From NCBI GenBank assembly GCA_050742015.1, contig JBOGEV010000014.1, forward strand, positions 41,657 through 105,656: 64,000 nt of DNA, written 5' to 3'. The DNA comes from JARDZU01 sp050742015. Its GTDB lineage: Bacteria > Actinomycetota > Acidimicrobiia > Spongiisociales > ZC4RG35. The position numbers and the translations under genes were made by a program. The notes beneath the pieces were generated by a model that saw nothing but the letters and a program-made list of their open reading frames with translations, ran no database searches and had not been told where the DNA came from. Numbering within the stretch: the stretch's first letter is position 1; each line of letters begins with the position of its first letter. Of this stretch, positions 45,452-54,314 are shown in pieces.

Positions 45452-46629
45452 TGCTCCAGGGCCGACGCGTCCTCCTTTGTGTCACCGGCGGCGTGGCCGC
45501 CTACAAGTCGGCTTACCTCGCCCGGCGGCTGGTCGAAGCCGGAGCGACGGTTCGGGTGGAGATGACCGAGTCGGCGCTCGAATTCGTAGGTGCCCAGACA
45601 TTCTCGGCCATCACCGGCGAGCACCCTTTCACCTCCCTGTTCGACGCTGGCCTCGTGTCCCCGCACACCGAGTTGGCCCGATGGGCGGATCTCGTCATCG
45701 TTGCGCCCGCCACCGCTGCCACCCTCGGCCGTGTCGCCAACGGCATCTCGGACGACCTGGTCAGTGCCACGCTGATCGCCACCACCTCACCTGTCGTTCT
45801 GGCGCCGGCCATGCACACCGAGATGTGGGAGCACCCGGCGACCACTCGCAACCTCGAGACCCTCCGGGAGTTCGGATACCACATCGTTGGCCCCGAGAGC
45901 GGCCCCTTGGCCGGCGGTGACACCGGCGTGGGACGGGTGGCTGAGCCTGATGAGGTGGTAGCCGTCGCATCCGACGTGCTCGGAGGCAAGGGAAAGGGAA
46001 GACGGATGTTGGTCACGGCTGGTGGGACCCGGGAAGCGGTGGACCCGGTCCGCTTTCTGGGCAATCGCTCCTCGGGGAAGATGGGCCACGCCATCGCCGA
46101 TGCCGCGGTAAGGCGCGGCTATGACGTGACCCTGGTCACCACCGCCGACCTCGCCGTCCACCCTGCGGTCAAGGTGGTCCGGGTGGAGAGCGCCGAGGAG
46201 ATGCTGGCCGCAGTGTCGGATGTCGATGCCGAAATAGCTGTGATGGCCGCCGCAGTCGCCGACTTCACGCCGGTCGACGCCTCTACTTCGAAGATCGCAC
46301 GAGCCGACGGGTTGTCCTCGATCGAATTGACTGAGACCCCGGACATACTTGCATCGGTCGTGGCGCGGGGGTCGCGTCCGTTCGTGGTGGGCTTCGCTGC
46401 GGAGACCGGTGGTGTGGAACGGGCCCTCGAGAAGGCCCGTCGTAAGGATGTGGATCTCCTGATCTACAACGACGTGACCGAGCCTGGCTCGGGATTCGGA
46501 ACCGAAACCAATCGGGTGGTCATCATCGATCGGGATGGGGGCACTGAAGGCCTGCCCCTGCTGCCCAAAGTCGAGGTGGCGGAGCGGATCCTCGACCGCG
46601 TCGACTCCGCCGTCGGGGAACAGGGTTAA
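45451..46629 (+). CDS. coaBC: Bifunctional phosphopantothenoylcysteine decarboxylase / phosphopantothenate-cysteine ligase
   Basis: Two steps of coenzyme A synthesis. 392 residues. The N-terminal flavoprotein CoaC has VTGGVAAYKSAYLARRL, the substrate-clamp-like PAMHTEMWEHP and the region upstream of the GPESGPLA loop. The C-terminal CoaB has VTAGGTREAVDPVRFLGNRS and a VGFAAETG block. The start overlaps rpoZ by one base. metK starts 12 bases after its stop. Confidence 0.95.
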   Translation: MLQGRRVLLCVTGGVAAYKSAYLARRLVEAGATVRVEMTESALEFVGAQTFSAITGEHPFTSLFDAGLVSPHTELARWADLVIVAPATAATLGRVANGISDDLVSATLIATTSPVVLAPAMHTEMWEHPATTRNLETLREFGYHIVGPESGPLAGGDTGVGRVAEPDEVVAVASDVLGGKGKGRRMLVTAGGTREAVDPVRFLGNRSSGKMGHAIADAAVRRGYDVTLVTTADLAVHPAVKVVRVESAEEMLAAVSDVDAEIAVMAAAVADFTPVDASTSKIARADGLSSIELTETPDILASVVARGSRPFVVGFAAETGGVERALEKARRKDVDLLIYNDVTEPGSGFGTETNRVVIIDRDGGTEGLPLLPKVEVAERILDRVDSAVGEQG

Positions 46630-46632
46630 TCT
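46627..46632 (+). promoter_or_regulatory. Putative -10 element (TAATCT) for leaderless metK
   Basis: TAATCT overlaps the coaBC stop codon and ends nine bases before the metK ATG. A leaderless start leaves no room for a SAM riboswitch. Confidence 0.5.
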
Positions 46633-46641
46633 CGCCCCGCA

Positions 46642-47781
46642 ATGAGGAGCTGGTACTTCACTTCGGAATCGGTGACTGAAGGTCATCCGGACAAAGTGGC
46701 CGATGCGATCTCGGATTCCGTCCTGGACGCGGCCCTTTCCAACAACCCGATGGCCAGGGTGGCCTGCGAGGTCTTCGTGACCACCAGGTTGGCAGTCGTC
46801 GGGGGTGAGATCTCCGAGGGGGCCAAGCCCGACGTGAGCTCGATTGTCAACGAGACGGTGTCCCGGATCGGCTATGACGGGTTCGACCCGGGCTTTGCCG
46901 CTGGTGACCTCGAGATCCAGGACCGGGTCCAGCCCCAGAGCCTCGACATCTCCGATGGTGTCGACCGCGAGGCCGGAGCCGGGGACCAGGGTCTCATGTT
47001 CGGCTTCGCCGTTGACGAGACCGCCGAGCTGATGCCGCTGCCGATCCAGCTCGCCCATCGAATGGCTGAGCGGTTGTCCGAGGTGCGCAAGACCGGCAAG
47101 CTCGACTATCTGCGGCCGGACGGCAAGACCCAGGTCATGGTGCGCTACGAGGGCGACCGGCCCGTGGCCGTGGAGAAGGTCCTGATCTCCGCCCATCACG
47201 CAAAGGACAAGGACCAGGACGAGATGAGACAGGAGGTCTTCGACGCGGTAGTCGGAGCCGTGATCCCTGAGGACATGCTCGATCCGGGAATCGAGTTCAT
47301 CTTCAACCCGTCGGGCCGATTCGAGGTAGGTGGCCCGGTGGCCGACACGGGGCTGACCGGTCGCAAGATCATCGTCGACACCTACGGCGGCTACGCCCGC
47401 CATGGTGGAGGCGCCTTCTCCGGGAAGGACGCCACCAAGGTCGATCGATCCGCGGCCTACGCAGCCCGATGGGCGGCAAAGAACCTGGTGGCGGCGGGTC
47501 TCGCCTCGAAGCTGGAGATACAGCTTTCCTATGCCATCGGCCAGGCCGATCCGTTCTCGATCCATGTCGAGACATTCGGCACCGAGCAGCTGGCGCCCGA
47601 GAAGATCGAGTCCGTGGTCAAAGAGGTCTTCGACTTCCGGCCGGCTTCGATCATCGAGCGACTCCGGCTCAGAACACCTGTGTTCGCGGGCACTGCGGCG
47701 TACGGCCACTTCGGACGTCCCGGGTTTGCCTGGGAGGACCTGGACATGGTTGACGCGATCAAAGGGGCGGCTGCTCTCTGA
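46642..47781 (+). CDS. metK: S-adenosylmethionine synthetase
   Basis: Makes SAM from methionine and ATP. 379 residues. FTSESVTEGHPDKVADAISD begins the ATP/methionine site; GAGDQGLMFGFAVDET and the P-loop-like GGGAFSGKDATKVDRSAAYA are conserved. YAIGQADPFSIHVETFGT is also typical. The last codons overlap the proposed CTG start of priA. Product supply links to queA, the SAM-using tRNA enzyme upstream. Confidence 0.97.
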   Translation: MRSWYFTSESVTEGHPDKVADAISDSVLDAALSNNPMARVACEVFVTTRLAVVGGEISEGAKPDVSSIVNETVSRIGYDGFDPGFAAGDLEIQDRVQPQSLDISDGVDREAGAGDQGLMFGFAVDETAELMPLPIQLAHRMAERLSEVRKTGKLDYLRPDGKTQVMVRYEGDRPVAVEKVLISAHHAKDKDQDEMRQEVFDAVVGAVIPEDMLDPGIEFIFNPSGRFEVGGPVADTGLTGRKIIVDTYGGYARHGGGAFSGKDATKVDRSAAYAARWAAKNLVAAGLASKLEIQLSYAIGQADPFSIHVETFGTEQLAPEKIESVVKEVFDFRPASIIERLRLRTPVFAGTAAYGHFGRPGFAWEDLDMVDAIKGAAAL

Positions 47782-49559
47782 GTCGAGCTACGGCTCGCGT
47801 TGTCCCTGATGTCCCGACCTTCGCCGTCGACGACGGCTTTTGGTACAGCATCCCCGAGCAGCTCCAGGGATCGGTCGATGTCGGCTCCATCGTCAGGGTC
47901 CCGCTGTCGGGGAGGAAGACGCGTGGGTTCGTGGTCCAGCTCGACGGTGAGCGTCCGGGACCCCTCAAGGACATAGCCGCCCTTTCCAGCCAGGACCGGG
48001 TGTTCGGCGCCGGACTCCTCAAGTCCATGAGCTGGGCCGCAACCCACTATGTGGCTCCCATGTCGGTGGTTCTGGACCGGTCGGCCCCGCCCAATCTGCC
48101 CACCCCGGGGGCCGCGGAGTCGCCGATCGACCTCCCGCAAAGTGGCACCACACATCCTCTCCTCGAGCTCACCCGTGAGATCGCGGTCGGCCGTCGGAGA
48201 CCGACCACTGCCGTCGTAGGGAGGTGGCAGGACCTGGACTGGCTCGAAGCGCTCCTCCCGGTCCTGGAGCGAGGCGCCTCAGTCCTGGTCGTGACCGCAA
48301 CCGAGACCGAGGCAACCACGATTGGGCATGATGCCCGGGCCCGCCACATCCCGACGACCATCGTCGCTGGTGACGTGGCCCGAGATCTCACCGCCGCATG
48401 GGTCGAGGCGCAGCACCCGGGCCGACTGGTGATAGGCACTCCGAGGGCTGCCATGTGGCAGATCGCCGGTCTTGCCCTTGCGGTGGTCCTCGAGGAGGGG
48501 CGGCGAGCAATGAAGGACCGGCAGACGCCCACCCTCCATGTCCGCGACGTGATGGCCACCCGCTCCCGAATCGAAGGCTTCTCGCTCGTTTTCATAGGGC
48601 CCACGCCTTCGGTCGAAGTCCTCGCCTCGGGACCCGAGGTGATCCGTGTCGGGACCCGGGCCTGGCCGCTCGTCGAGATCGTCGATCGGCGCGACGATGC
48701 GCCCGGTTCGGGGCTCCTGGCCGAGCGCACGGTGGCCGCACTGAGGGCGACCCTCTCCGCGGGGCGTTCGGCGTTCGTCTTCACGCATCGTCGTGCGTCG
48801 GACTCCTCGATGCGTTGTGTCTCCTGCCGGCGGGTGAGGACGTGTTCGGAATGTGGGTCGCGATTGGGGCGGGAGGCCGCCTGTCGGCGTTGTGGCCGTC
48901 CTACCGGGCCGTGCGCCCACTGTTCCGGGACCGGATTCGAGGAAATGGGGTCGGAGCCGGAGCGGCTCGTGGTCGAGATCAACCGCAAGCTGGGCAATAC
49001 GGTGTCCGGTACCCATCCCACCGAACTTCCGATTGCGGTCGGCACCGAACGCGACCTGCCTTCGTTGATGCCGTCGCCCCTGGTTGTGGCGGTCGACGCC
49101 GACGGCCTGATGCTCGGTCACAACTACAGGACCTCCGAAGAGGCGCTCCGTATCCTGGCCCGTCTCGCCAACACGGTGGAACCCGGTCGTGGCCGGAGGA
49201 TGATGGCGCAGACCTCGCTGCCGGACGCTGCGTTGGTGACGGCACTGCGACGGGGGGACTCTTTGCCCTACCTGGAGGAGTTGCTCGTGGAGCGGGCCCG
49301 TCTCGGTCTTCCCCCGGCCAGTGAGATGCTGGCCATCGAAGTCCGGGGCGATGAACCCCCCGAGCGGTTCGATCAGGGCCTCAGGGCCCTGAGCCCGGGC
49401 CCGGTGGCGATTCTGGGCCCGGCCAAAGCTCCGCAAGGGTGGCGGTGGCTGCTTCAAGGCCCCGTGGGGCCCTTGAAGCCGGCGTTGCGGCCTCTGGTCC
49501 AGCGATGGCGTGAATCCGGTGTCACGGTGCGGATAGACGCCGATCCGATCGATCTGTAG
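47778..49559 (+). CDS. priA: PriA-like primosomal protein lacking helicase motifs, probable CTG start
   Basis: About 594 residues resembling PriA (primosomal N'). The N-terminal DNA-binding domain is clear (ARVVPDVPTFAVDDGFWY, then VGSIVRVPLSGRKTRGFV), and four CXXC-type pairs near residues 346-384 would bind two zincs. The helicase core is eroded: no GXXGSGKT Walker A is seen, and DEEH is replaced by VLEEGRR. Actinobacterial PriA is known to be similarly degenerate. The first ATG/GTG/TTG in frame (47931) would remove the conserved N-terminus. CTG 47778 overlaps the metK TGA as CTGA, like the ATGA overlaps elsewhere. A structural role in restart is likely. Confidence 0.78.
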   Translation: MSRATARVVPDVPTFAVDDGFWYSIPEQLQGSVDVGSIVRVPLSGRKTRGFVVQLDGERPGPLKDIAALSSQDRVFGAGLLKSMSWAATHYVAPMSVVLDRSAPPNLPTPGAAESPIDLPQSGTTHPLLELTREIAVGRRRPTTAVVGRWQDLDWLEALLPVLERGASVLVVTATETEATTIGHDARARHIPTTIVAGDVARDLTAAWVEAQHPGRLVIGTPRAAMWQIAGLALAVVLEEGRRAMKDRQTPTLHVRDVMATRSRIEGFSLVFIGPTPSVEVLASGPEVIRVGTRAWPLVEIVDRRDDAPGSGLLAERTVAALRATLSAGRSAFVFTHRRASDSSMRCVSCRRVRTCSECGSRLGREAACRRCGRPTGPCAHCSGTGFEEMGSEPERLVVEINRKLGNTVSGTHPTELPIAVGTERDLPSLMPSPLVVAVDADGLMLGHNYRTSEEALRILARLANTVEPGRGRRMMAQTSLPDAALVTALRRGDSLPYLEELLVERARLGLPPASEMLAIEVRGDEPPERFDQGLRALSPGPVAILGPAKAPQGWRWLLQGPVGPLKPALRPLVQRWRESGVTVRIDADPIDL

Positions 49560-49596
49560 GTGATCGGCGAAAGACGGAGGAGGCGTGGACACGATT

Positions 49597-49602
49597 TAAG
49601 CT
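49597..49602 (+). promoter_or_regulatory. Possible -10 element (TAAGCT) for def
   Basis: TAAGCT ends eleven bases before ATG 49614, at the long end of the leaderless spacing seen here. Confidence 0.3.
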
Positions 49603-49613
49603 CCATCGCCAAT

Positions 49614-50123
49614 ATGGCCATTTTCCCGATTCGCACCTTTGGCGATCCCGTGCTCCGCCTCGAGACCAAGCCCGTTGTCGAGATCGACGACGGGGTGAAA
49701 GCGCTGGTGCGGGACATGATCGAGACCATGTACGAGGCGCCGGGCGTGGGTTTGGCCGCCAACCAGATCGGGATCCCCCGGAAGATCGCAGTGTTCGACG
49801 CACAGGACGAGCTCGGGCCCCGGGTGATGATCAACCCCGAAATCCTCGAAGTCAGCGGCGAATGGGAATACGAAGAGGGATGTCTCTCGGTCCCGAATCA
49901 CTGGTGGGAGATCACGAGACCTGGTTTCGCCCGGGCTCGCGCTCTCGATATCGATGGGAACGAGGTCGAGTACGCCGGTGATGGGCTCCTCGGAAGGGTT
50001 CTCCAACACGAGATCGACCACCTCAACCAGCGTCTCCTCATCGACCACCTCGAACGGCCCGTGCGGAAGAAGGCGCTCCGCGAGCTGCGGGAAGAGGCGC
50101 TGGGGCTGGCGACTTTCGAATGA
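49614..50123 (+). CDS. def: Peptide deformylase
   Basis: Removes the formyl group from new polypeptides. About 169 residues from ATG 49614, beginning MAIFPIRTFGDPVLR, the family start; an in-frame GTG at 49560 adds an arginine-rich extension without support. The three motifs are GVGLAANQIG, EEGCLSVP and QHEIDHL, giving the Cys and two His metal ligands. The stop overlaps fmt (ATGA), so the formylation and deformylation enzymes are coupled. Confidence 0.95.
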   Translation: MAIFPIRTFGDPVLRLETKPVVEIDDGVKALVRDMIETMYEAPGVGLAANQIGIPRKIAVFDAQDELGPRVMINPEILEVSGEWEYEEGCLSVPNHWWEITRPGFARARALDIDGNEVEYAGDGLLGRVLQHEIDHLNQRLLIDHLERPVRKKALRELREEALGLATFE

Positions 50124-51034
50124 CCCGCATTGCGTTCCTGGGGACCCCGGGAGCCGCGGTGCCAACCTTGCGAGCCCTGGCCCAAGGGCATGAGATCGCG
50201 ATCGTGATCACCCAACCCGACCGGGCGCGGGGCCGCGGCCGCCACCTTTCGCCCCCACCGGTCAAGGCGGAGGCGAAAGAGCTCGGGATCGACGTTGCCC
50301 AGCCGGAGTCCTCGGAGGAAATCGAACATGCCCTGCGATCGGCCGGCGACCTGGACCTGGGCGTGGTGGTGGCCTATGGCCGGATTCTCAAGCCGGGGGT
50401 GTTGGGGATGCCCACTCGAGGGATGCTCAACGTTCACTTCTCCCTCCTGCCCCGGTGGCGGGGGGCGGCCCCGGTGGCCCGAGCCCTCATGGACGGCGAC
50501 CCGATGAGTGGGGTCACCATCATCCGCCTGGACGAAGGGCTCGACACGGGGCCGGTGCTCACCGCCCAGGGGATCGACGTCGAGCCCGGGGAGACGGCGG
50601 GGGAATTGACCAAGAGACTGGCTGAGGTCGGGGCACGATTGCTGGCGAATGTCCTCCCGGCGTACATGAGTGGCGACCTGGAACCCGTGCCACAGAGTGA
50701 CGAGGGAATGACGTACGCCGCCAAGATCGAGCCTGGGGAGCGAGCGATCGAAGTCGACGGGGAGCGGGAAGCCGAGGCCAACCGTGTGCGCGCCCTGTCC
50801 CCTGAGCCGGGCGCCGTGCTGGTCATCGACGGCGAGCCCCATCAAGTGCTGAGAGCTCGCCTGCATCGGTTCGCACCCGAGCCGGGGACGTGGCAGGCGG
50901 CAGAAGGGGCCCCGGTTGCCGGTCTCGCCGACGGAGGTTTGGAGTTGGTCGAGCTCCTGCCACCCGGAAAACGGCCGATGAGTGGTGAGGCGTGGCTCAG
51001 AGGCAGACGCCGACTGGCGGGCACGGTGGCCTGA
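50120..51034 (+). CDS. fmt: Methionyl-tRNA formyltransferase
   Basis: Formylates initiator Met-tRNA using 10-formyl-THF. 304 residues. Catalytic Asn-His in NVHFSLLPRWRGAAPV and Asp in IIRLDEGLDTGPVL; the N-terminal MTRIAFLGTPGAAVP is typical. A C-terminal OB domain follows (about 205-304). The start overlaps the def stop. The 16S methyltransferase gene rsmB, often next, is absent here. Confidence 0.96.
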   Translation: MTRIAFLGTPGAAVPTLRALAQGHEIAIVITQPDRARGRGRHLSPPPVKAEAKELGIDVAQPESSEEIEHALRSAGDLDLGVVVAYGRILKPGVLGMPTRGMLNVHFSLLPRWRGAAPVARALMDGDPMSGVTIIRLDEGLDTGPVLTAQGIDVEPGETAGELTKRLAEVGARLLANVLPAYMSGDLEPVPQSDEGMTYAAKIEPGERAIEVDGEREAEANRVRALSPEPGAVLVIDGEPHQVLRARLHRFAPEPGTWQAAEGAPVAGLADGGLELVELLPPGKRPMSGEAWLRGRRRLAGTVA

Positions 51035-51054
51035 TCCAGCTGACCGTCGAACCT

Positions 51055-51060
51055 TAGAAT
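51055..51060 (+). promoter_or_regulatory. Putative -10 element (TAGAAT) for leaderless rpe
   Basis: TAGAAT ends eight bases before the rpe ATG at 51069; no ribosome site. Confidence 0.5.
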
Positions 51061-51068
51061 CGGGCCGA

Positions 51069-51731
51069 ATGGCCAATCTGAAGATCGCCCCATCCCTGCT
51101 TGCGGCCGATTTCACCTGTCTCGAGAGACAGATAGCCGCGGTCGAGAGTGACGTGGACTGGCTGCACATCGATGTCATGGACGGGCACTTCGTGCCCAAC
51201 ATCTCGTTCGGGATACCTGTCGTTGCCAGCATCAGGCCCATGACCGAGCTCTACTTCGACTGTCATCTGATGACCACCAATCCAGAGGCATTCCTGCCCG
51301 AGCTCGCCGCGGCCGGCGCCAATCTGGTGACGATGCACATCGAGGCCGTGCCCGACCCGACCACGGCTGCCAAACGGGCCCGGGAGAACGGGCTCGACTT
51401 CGGCCTGGTCTGCAACCCGGCCACGCCGTTCGCGTCCATCGTCCCTTTCATGGAATTGAGCGATGTTGTGCTTCTCATGTCCGTGGAGCCCGGTTTCGGC
51501 GGTCAGGACTTCATGCCCGAGGTGCTCTCCAAGGTCGAAGAAGCCAGAGAATGGGTTGAGGAGCGCGGTTTGCCTACCGATATCCAGATAGACGGTGGAA
51601 TCACGTCCGAAACCGCTCGCCTGGCCGCTGCGGCCGGGGCGAACGTGCTCGTGGCCGGCACGACGATCTTCGGTGCCGAGGATCCGTCGACGGCAGCTGC
51701 CGAACTGAGAGAGGCAATACAAGGCAAATGA
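51069..51731 (+). CDS. rpe: Ribulose-phosphate 3-epimerase
   Basis: Interconverts ribulose 5-phosphate and xylulose 5-phosphate; ribulose 5-phosphate is also the RibB substrate made available to the riboflavin genes downstream. 220 residues. MANLKIAPSLLAADF, HIDVMDGHFVPN, the metal ligand in DCHLMTTNP, LLMSVEPGFGGQ and QIDGGIT are all present. Its stop overlaps the next gene (ATGA). Confidence 0.97.
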   Translation: MANLKIAPSLLAADFTCLERQIAAVESDVDWLHIDVMDGHFVPNISFGIPVVASIRPMTELYFDCHLMTTNPEAFLPELAAAGANLVTMHIEAVPDPTTAAKRARENGLDFGLVCNPATPFASIVPFMELSDVVLLMSVEPGFGGQDFMPEVLSKVEEAREWVEERGLPTDIQIDGGITSETARLAAAAGANVLVAGTTIFGAEDPSTAAAELREAIQGK

Positions 51732-52657
51732 GCGAACGAGTCCTCATTGCGGACGACGACCCGGACATCCTCGCTGTGGTCCAGGTCAACTTCGAGCTGG
51801 AAGGCTTCGAGGTCGACACTGCAGTCGATGGAGAGGACGCACTCCAGAAGGCAACGGCCAACCCGCCGCATGTGATCGTTCTCGACATCATGATGCCTCG
51901 CATGGACGGGCTCACGGCCCTCCATCGCCTGAGGAGCCAGGCCTCGACCGGCAACATCCCCATCATCCTCCTGACCGCCCGCGGGCTCCCCGAAGACCGT
52001 GTGCGAGGTCTCGAGCTGGGTGCCGACGACTACATCACCAAGCCTTTCGACATCAACGAGCTGGTGGCGCGGGTCCGAGCGGTGGTCCGCCGCACTCAGG
52101 CGGCGCGTGACCTCTCTCCGCTCACCGGACTGCCCGGGAACTTCAAGATCACTGGTGAGGTCGAGGAGCGAATCTCCTCCGGCCGAGATTTCGCCTTGGT
52201 CCATGGCGATTTGGACAATTTCAAGGCGTTCAACGATCACTACGGGTTCATGCGGGGCGACGAGGTGATCCGCTTCTGCGCCAAATGCTTCAACGACGCC
52301 TCCGACAGCCTCGGGATCGCCGGCGCCTTCGTGGGCCACATTGGAGGCGACGACTTCGTCGCCATCATCCCACCCGAAGTCTCCGAGCCGTTCTGCAAAG
52401 AAGTGATCGAGCGGTTCGACGACGGGATCCTCGACCTCTACGACACCGCGGACGCCCTGCGCGGCTACATCGAGGTCATCGACCGACGCGGGGAGCGGTT
52501 TGCCTTCCCGGTGGTCTCTCTCTCGCTGGGTGTAGCGTCCACCGATGTGCGCGAGATCTCCACACAGTGGGAGGCGTCGGCGATTGCGGTGGAAATGAAG
52601 GAATTCGCCAAGAAGCAACAGGGCTCCACCTACCGCATCGATCGACGCACGACCTAG
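51728..52657 (+). CDS. Response regulator with receiver and GGDEF-type domains
   Basis: 309 residues. The receiver has acidic pocket ADDDPD, phospho-acceptor Asp53 in VLDIMMPRMDG and Lys105 in YITKPFD. The second domain looks like a diguanylate cyclase: SPLTGLPG, a metal-binding HGDLDNFKAFNDHYGF helix, and the signature as GGDDF (206-210). No RXXD inhibitory site precedes it. GGDDF is a tolerated variant, but activity needs testing. No sensor kinase is adjacent. Its tight coupling to rpe (ATGA) and position ahead of the rib genes are odd for a signalling gene. Confidence 0.88.
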   Translation: MSERVLIADDDPDILAVVQVNFELEGFEVDTAVDGEDALQKATANPPHVIVLDIMMPRMDGLTALHRLRSQASTGNIPIILLTARGLPEDRVRGLELGADDYITKPFDINELVARVRAVVRRTQAARDLSPLTGLPGNFKITGEVEERISSGRDFALVHGDLDNFKAFNDHYGFMRGDEVIRFCAKCFNDASDSLGIAGAFVGHIGGDDFVAIIPPEVSEPFCKEVIERFDDGILDLYDTADALRGYIEVIDRRGERFAFPVVSLSLGVASTDVREISTQWEASAIAVEMKEFAKKQQGSTYRIDRRTT

Positions 52658-52679
52658 TGGTCCGCGGGGCGGGCCACTG

Positions 52680-53723
52680 ATGGCGGAGGCTCGCCACATG
52701 CGGCGGGCCATCGAGCTCGCCGCCGGGCACAGGACCCACCCCAACCCCAGAGTCGGGGCAGTGCTCGTCGACGGAACGGGTGAGGTGGTGGGAAAAGGCG
52801 CCCACGACGGTGTTGGCCTGCCCCATGCAGAGGTGATCGCCCTCTCCTCGGCTTCGGATCGAGCCCGGGGCGCCACTCTCTACGTGACCCTCGAACCGTG
52901 CTCCCATCACGGGAAGACCCCGCCCTGTGCCGCTGCGATCATCGAAGCCGGCGTGTCGCGCGTGGTCATTGGGGCCATCGACCCGGATCCTCGAGTGTCC
53001 GGCTCCGGTGTGACCGTGCTGCGTGAAGCGGGGGTCGAGGTGGAAATCGGGGTCCTGGAGCAAGATGCCGAGGATGTCGACCCGGCCTATTTCCATCATC
53101 GCCGGAACGGGCTTCCCCTGGTCACCCTGAAGCTGGCCATGACGATGGACGGCTCGGTGGCGGCGCAGGATGGCACCTCTCAATGGATCACATCCGAGAA
53201 AGCCAGGGAGGATGCCCACCGGCTGCGTTCGACAATGGACGCGGTGATCGTCGGCGCCGGGACTCTCCGCATCGACGACCCACGGCTCAGCGCCCGAATT
53301 GGTGATGAGGCACTGGTGCAACCGGTCCCGGTGGTGGTGGCCGGGCGGCAGTCGCTCCCCGTCGGCAGCCGGATCTGGGAGAGGTCACCGCTGGTCCTGA
53401 GCTCTCATCCGGTCGGAGTCCCCTCCGGCGAGGTCATCGTCGTGGGCGGTGAGGGCGACTGGCCCGAACCGGAGCCGGCCGCTCGAGCCCTTGCCGAGCG
53501 GGGTCTGCTCGACATCCTCCTCGAAGGCGGGCCGACGCTGGCCGGGAGCTGGTGGCGATCGGGAATCGTGGGCCGAGCTGTGATCTACGTCGGGGCCCGA
53601 GTCGGCGGCGGGGCCGGGATCGCCCCCCTAGGTGGGGATTTCGCGACCATGGCACAATCAAGGCCAGTGAATATCCGGGACGTGCGGATGGTTGGACCCG
53701 ATATCAGAATCGAGATGGAATAG
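52680..53723 (+). CDS. ribD: Bifunctional riboflavin biosynthesis deaminase/reductase RibD
   Basis: Deaminates and reduces the early pyrimidine intermediate. 347 residues. The N-terminal deaminase has the zinc site LPHAEVIAL and EPCSHHGKTPPC; the C-terminal reductase begins LVTLKLAMTMDGSVA and contains ITSEKAREDAHRLRS and LLEGGPTLAGS. No FMN riboswitch was recognised upstream, and only 22 bases separate it from the regulator gene. ribE starts directly after its stop. Confidence 0.96.
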   Translation: MAEARHMRRAIELAAGHRTHPNPRVGAVLVDGTGEVVGKGAHDGVGLPHAEVIALSSASDRARGATLYVTLEPCSHHGKTPPCAAAIIEAGVSRVVIGAIDPDPRVSGSGVTVLREAGVEVEIGVLEQDAEDVDPAYFHHRRNGLPLVTLKLAMTMDGSVAAQDGTSQWITSEKAREDAHRLRSTMDAVIVGAGTLRIDDPRLSARIGDEALVQPVPVVVAGRQSLPVGSRIWERSPLVLSSHPVGVPSGEVIVVGGEGDWPEPEPAARALAERGLLDILLEGGPTLAGSWWRSGIVGRAVIYVGARVGGGAGIAPLGGDFATMAQSRPVNIRDVRMVGPDIRIEME

Positions 53724-54314
53724 ATGTTCACCGGAATCATCGAGCACCGTGGCTCGGTCGCCCATGCCGAAGGCGCTGCCGACGGCATGAGGATCGTGCT
53801 CGACACCGGGCCTCTTCCGGTCATCGAGATCGGGGACTCCATATCCGTGAATGGGGTGTGCCTGACGGCGGTTGAATCGGGCCCGGGCCGGGTCACGGTC
53901 GACGTGGTGAAAGAGACCCTGTCGCGGTCCACCCTCGTCGGCCTCCAGACAGGCGACCCGGTCAACCTCGAGCTTCCGATGCAGGCCAACGGGCGGTTCG
54001 ACGGTCACATCGTCCAGGGCCACGTCGACGGAGTCGGTGAGGTAGTGGCCATCGAGCCTGAGGGCGAGGGGATGCGGATGCGAGTGGCCGTGCCCGAGGA
54101 GCTGATGCGATACCTGGTCGAGAAAGGCTCCCTCACGGTCGACGGCGTCAGTCTCACCCTTGCCGGCGTCAACGGCCGGGAAGTCGAGATCGCTCTCATC
54201 CCTCATTCGCTGGATGTGACCACCCTGGGGTTGCGAACGCCGGGTGAGAAGGTCAACCTTGAGGTAGACGTGTTGGCCAAATACGTCGAGAGACTGCTGA
54301 AAGCAGACCAATGA
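53724..54314 (+). CDS. ribE: Riboflavin synthase (alpha chain)
   Basis: Dismutates two lumazines to riboflavin. 196 residues made of two homologous beta-barrel halves, starting MFTGIIEHRGSVA. VNGVCLTA in the first half and VDGVSLT in the second are paired signatures; GHIVQGHVDGVG marks the junction. Its stop overlaps ribBA (ATGA). Often called ribC or ribE depending on nomenclature. Confidence 0.96.
   Translation: MFTGIIEHRGSVAHAEGAADGMRIVLDTGPLPVIEIGDSISVNGVCLTAVESGPGRVTVDVVKETLSRSTLVGLQTGDPVNLELPMQANGRFDGHIVQGHVDGVGEVVAIEPEGEGMRMRVAVPEELMRYLVEKGSLTVDGVSLTLAGVNGREVEIALIPHSLDVTTLGLRTPGEKVNLEVDVLAKYVERLLKADQ

Noticed and set aside
46627..46641. Possible SAM riboswitch before metK
   Set aside because: metK starts 12 bases after coaBC with a -10 element in the gap; no leader exists.
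52658..52679. Possible FMN riboswitch before ribD
   Set aside because: Only 22 bases lie between the regulator gene and ribD, far too few for the aptamer.
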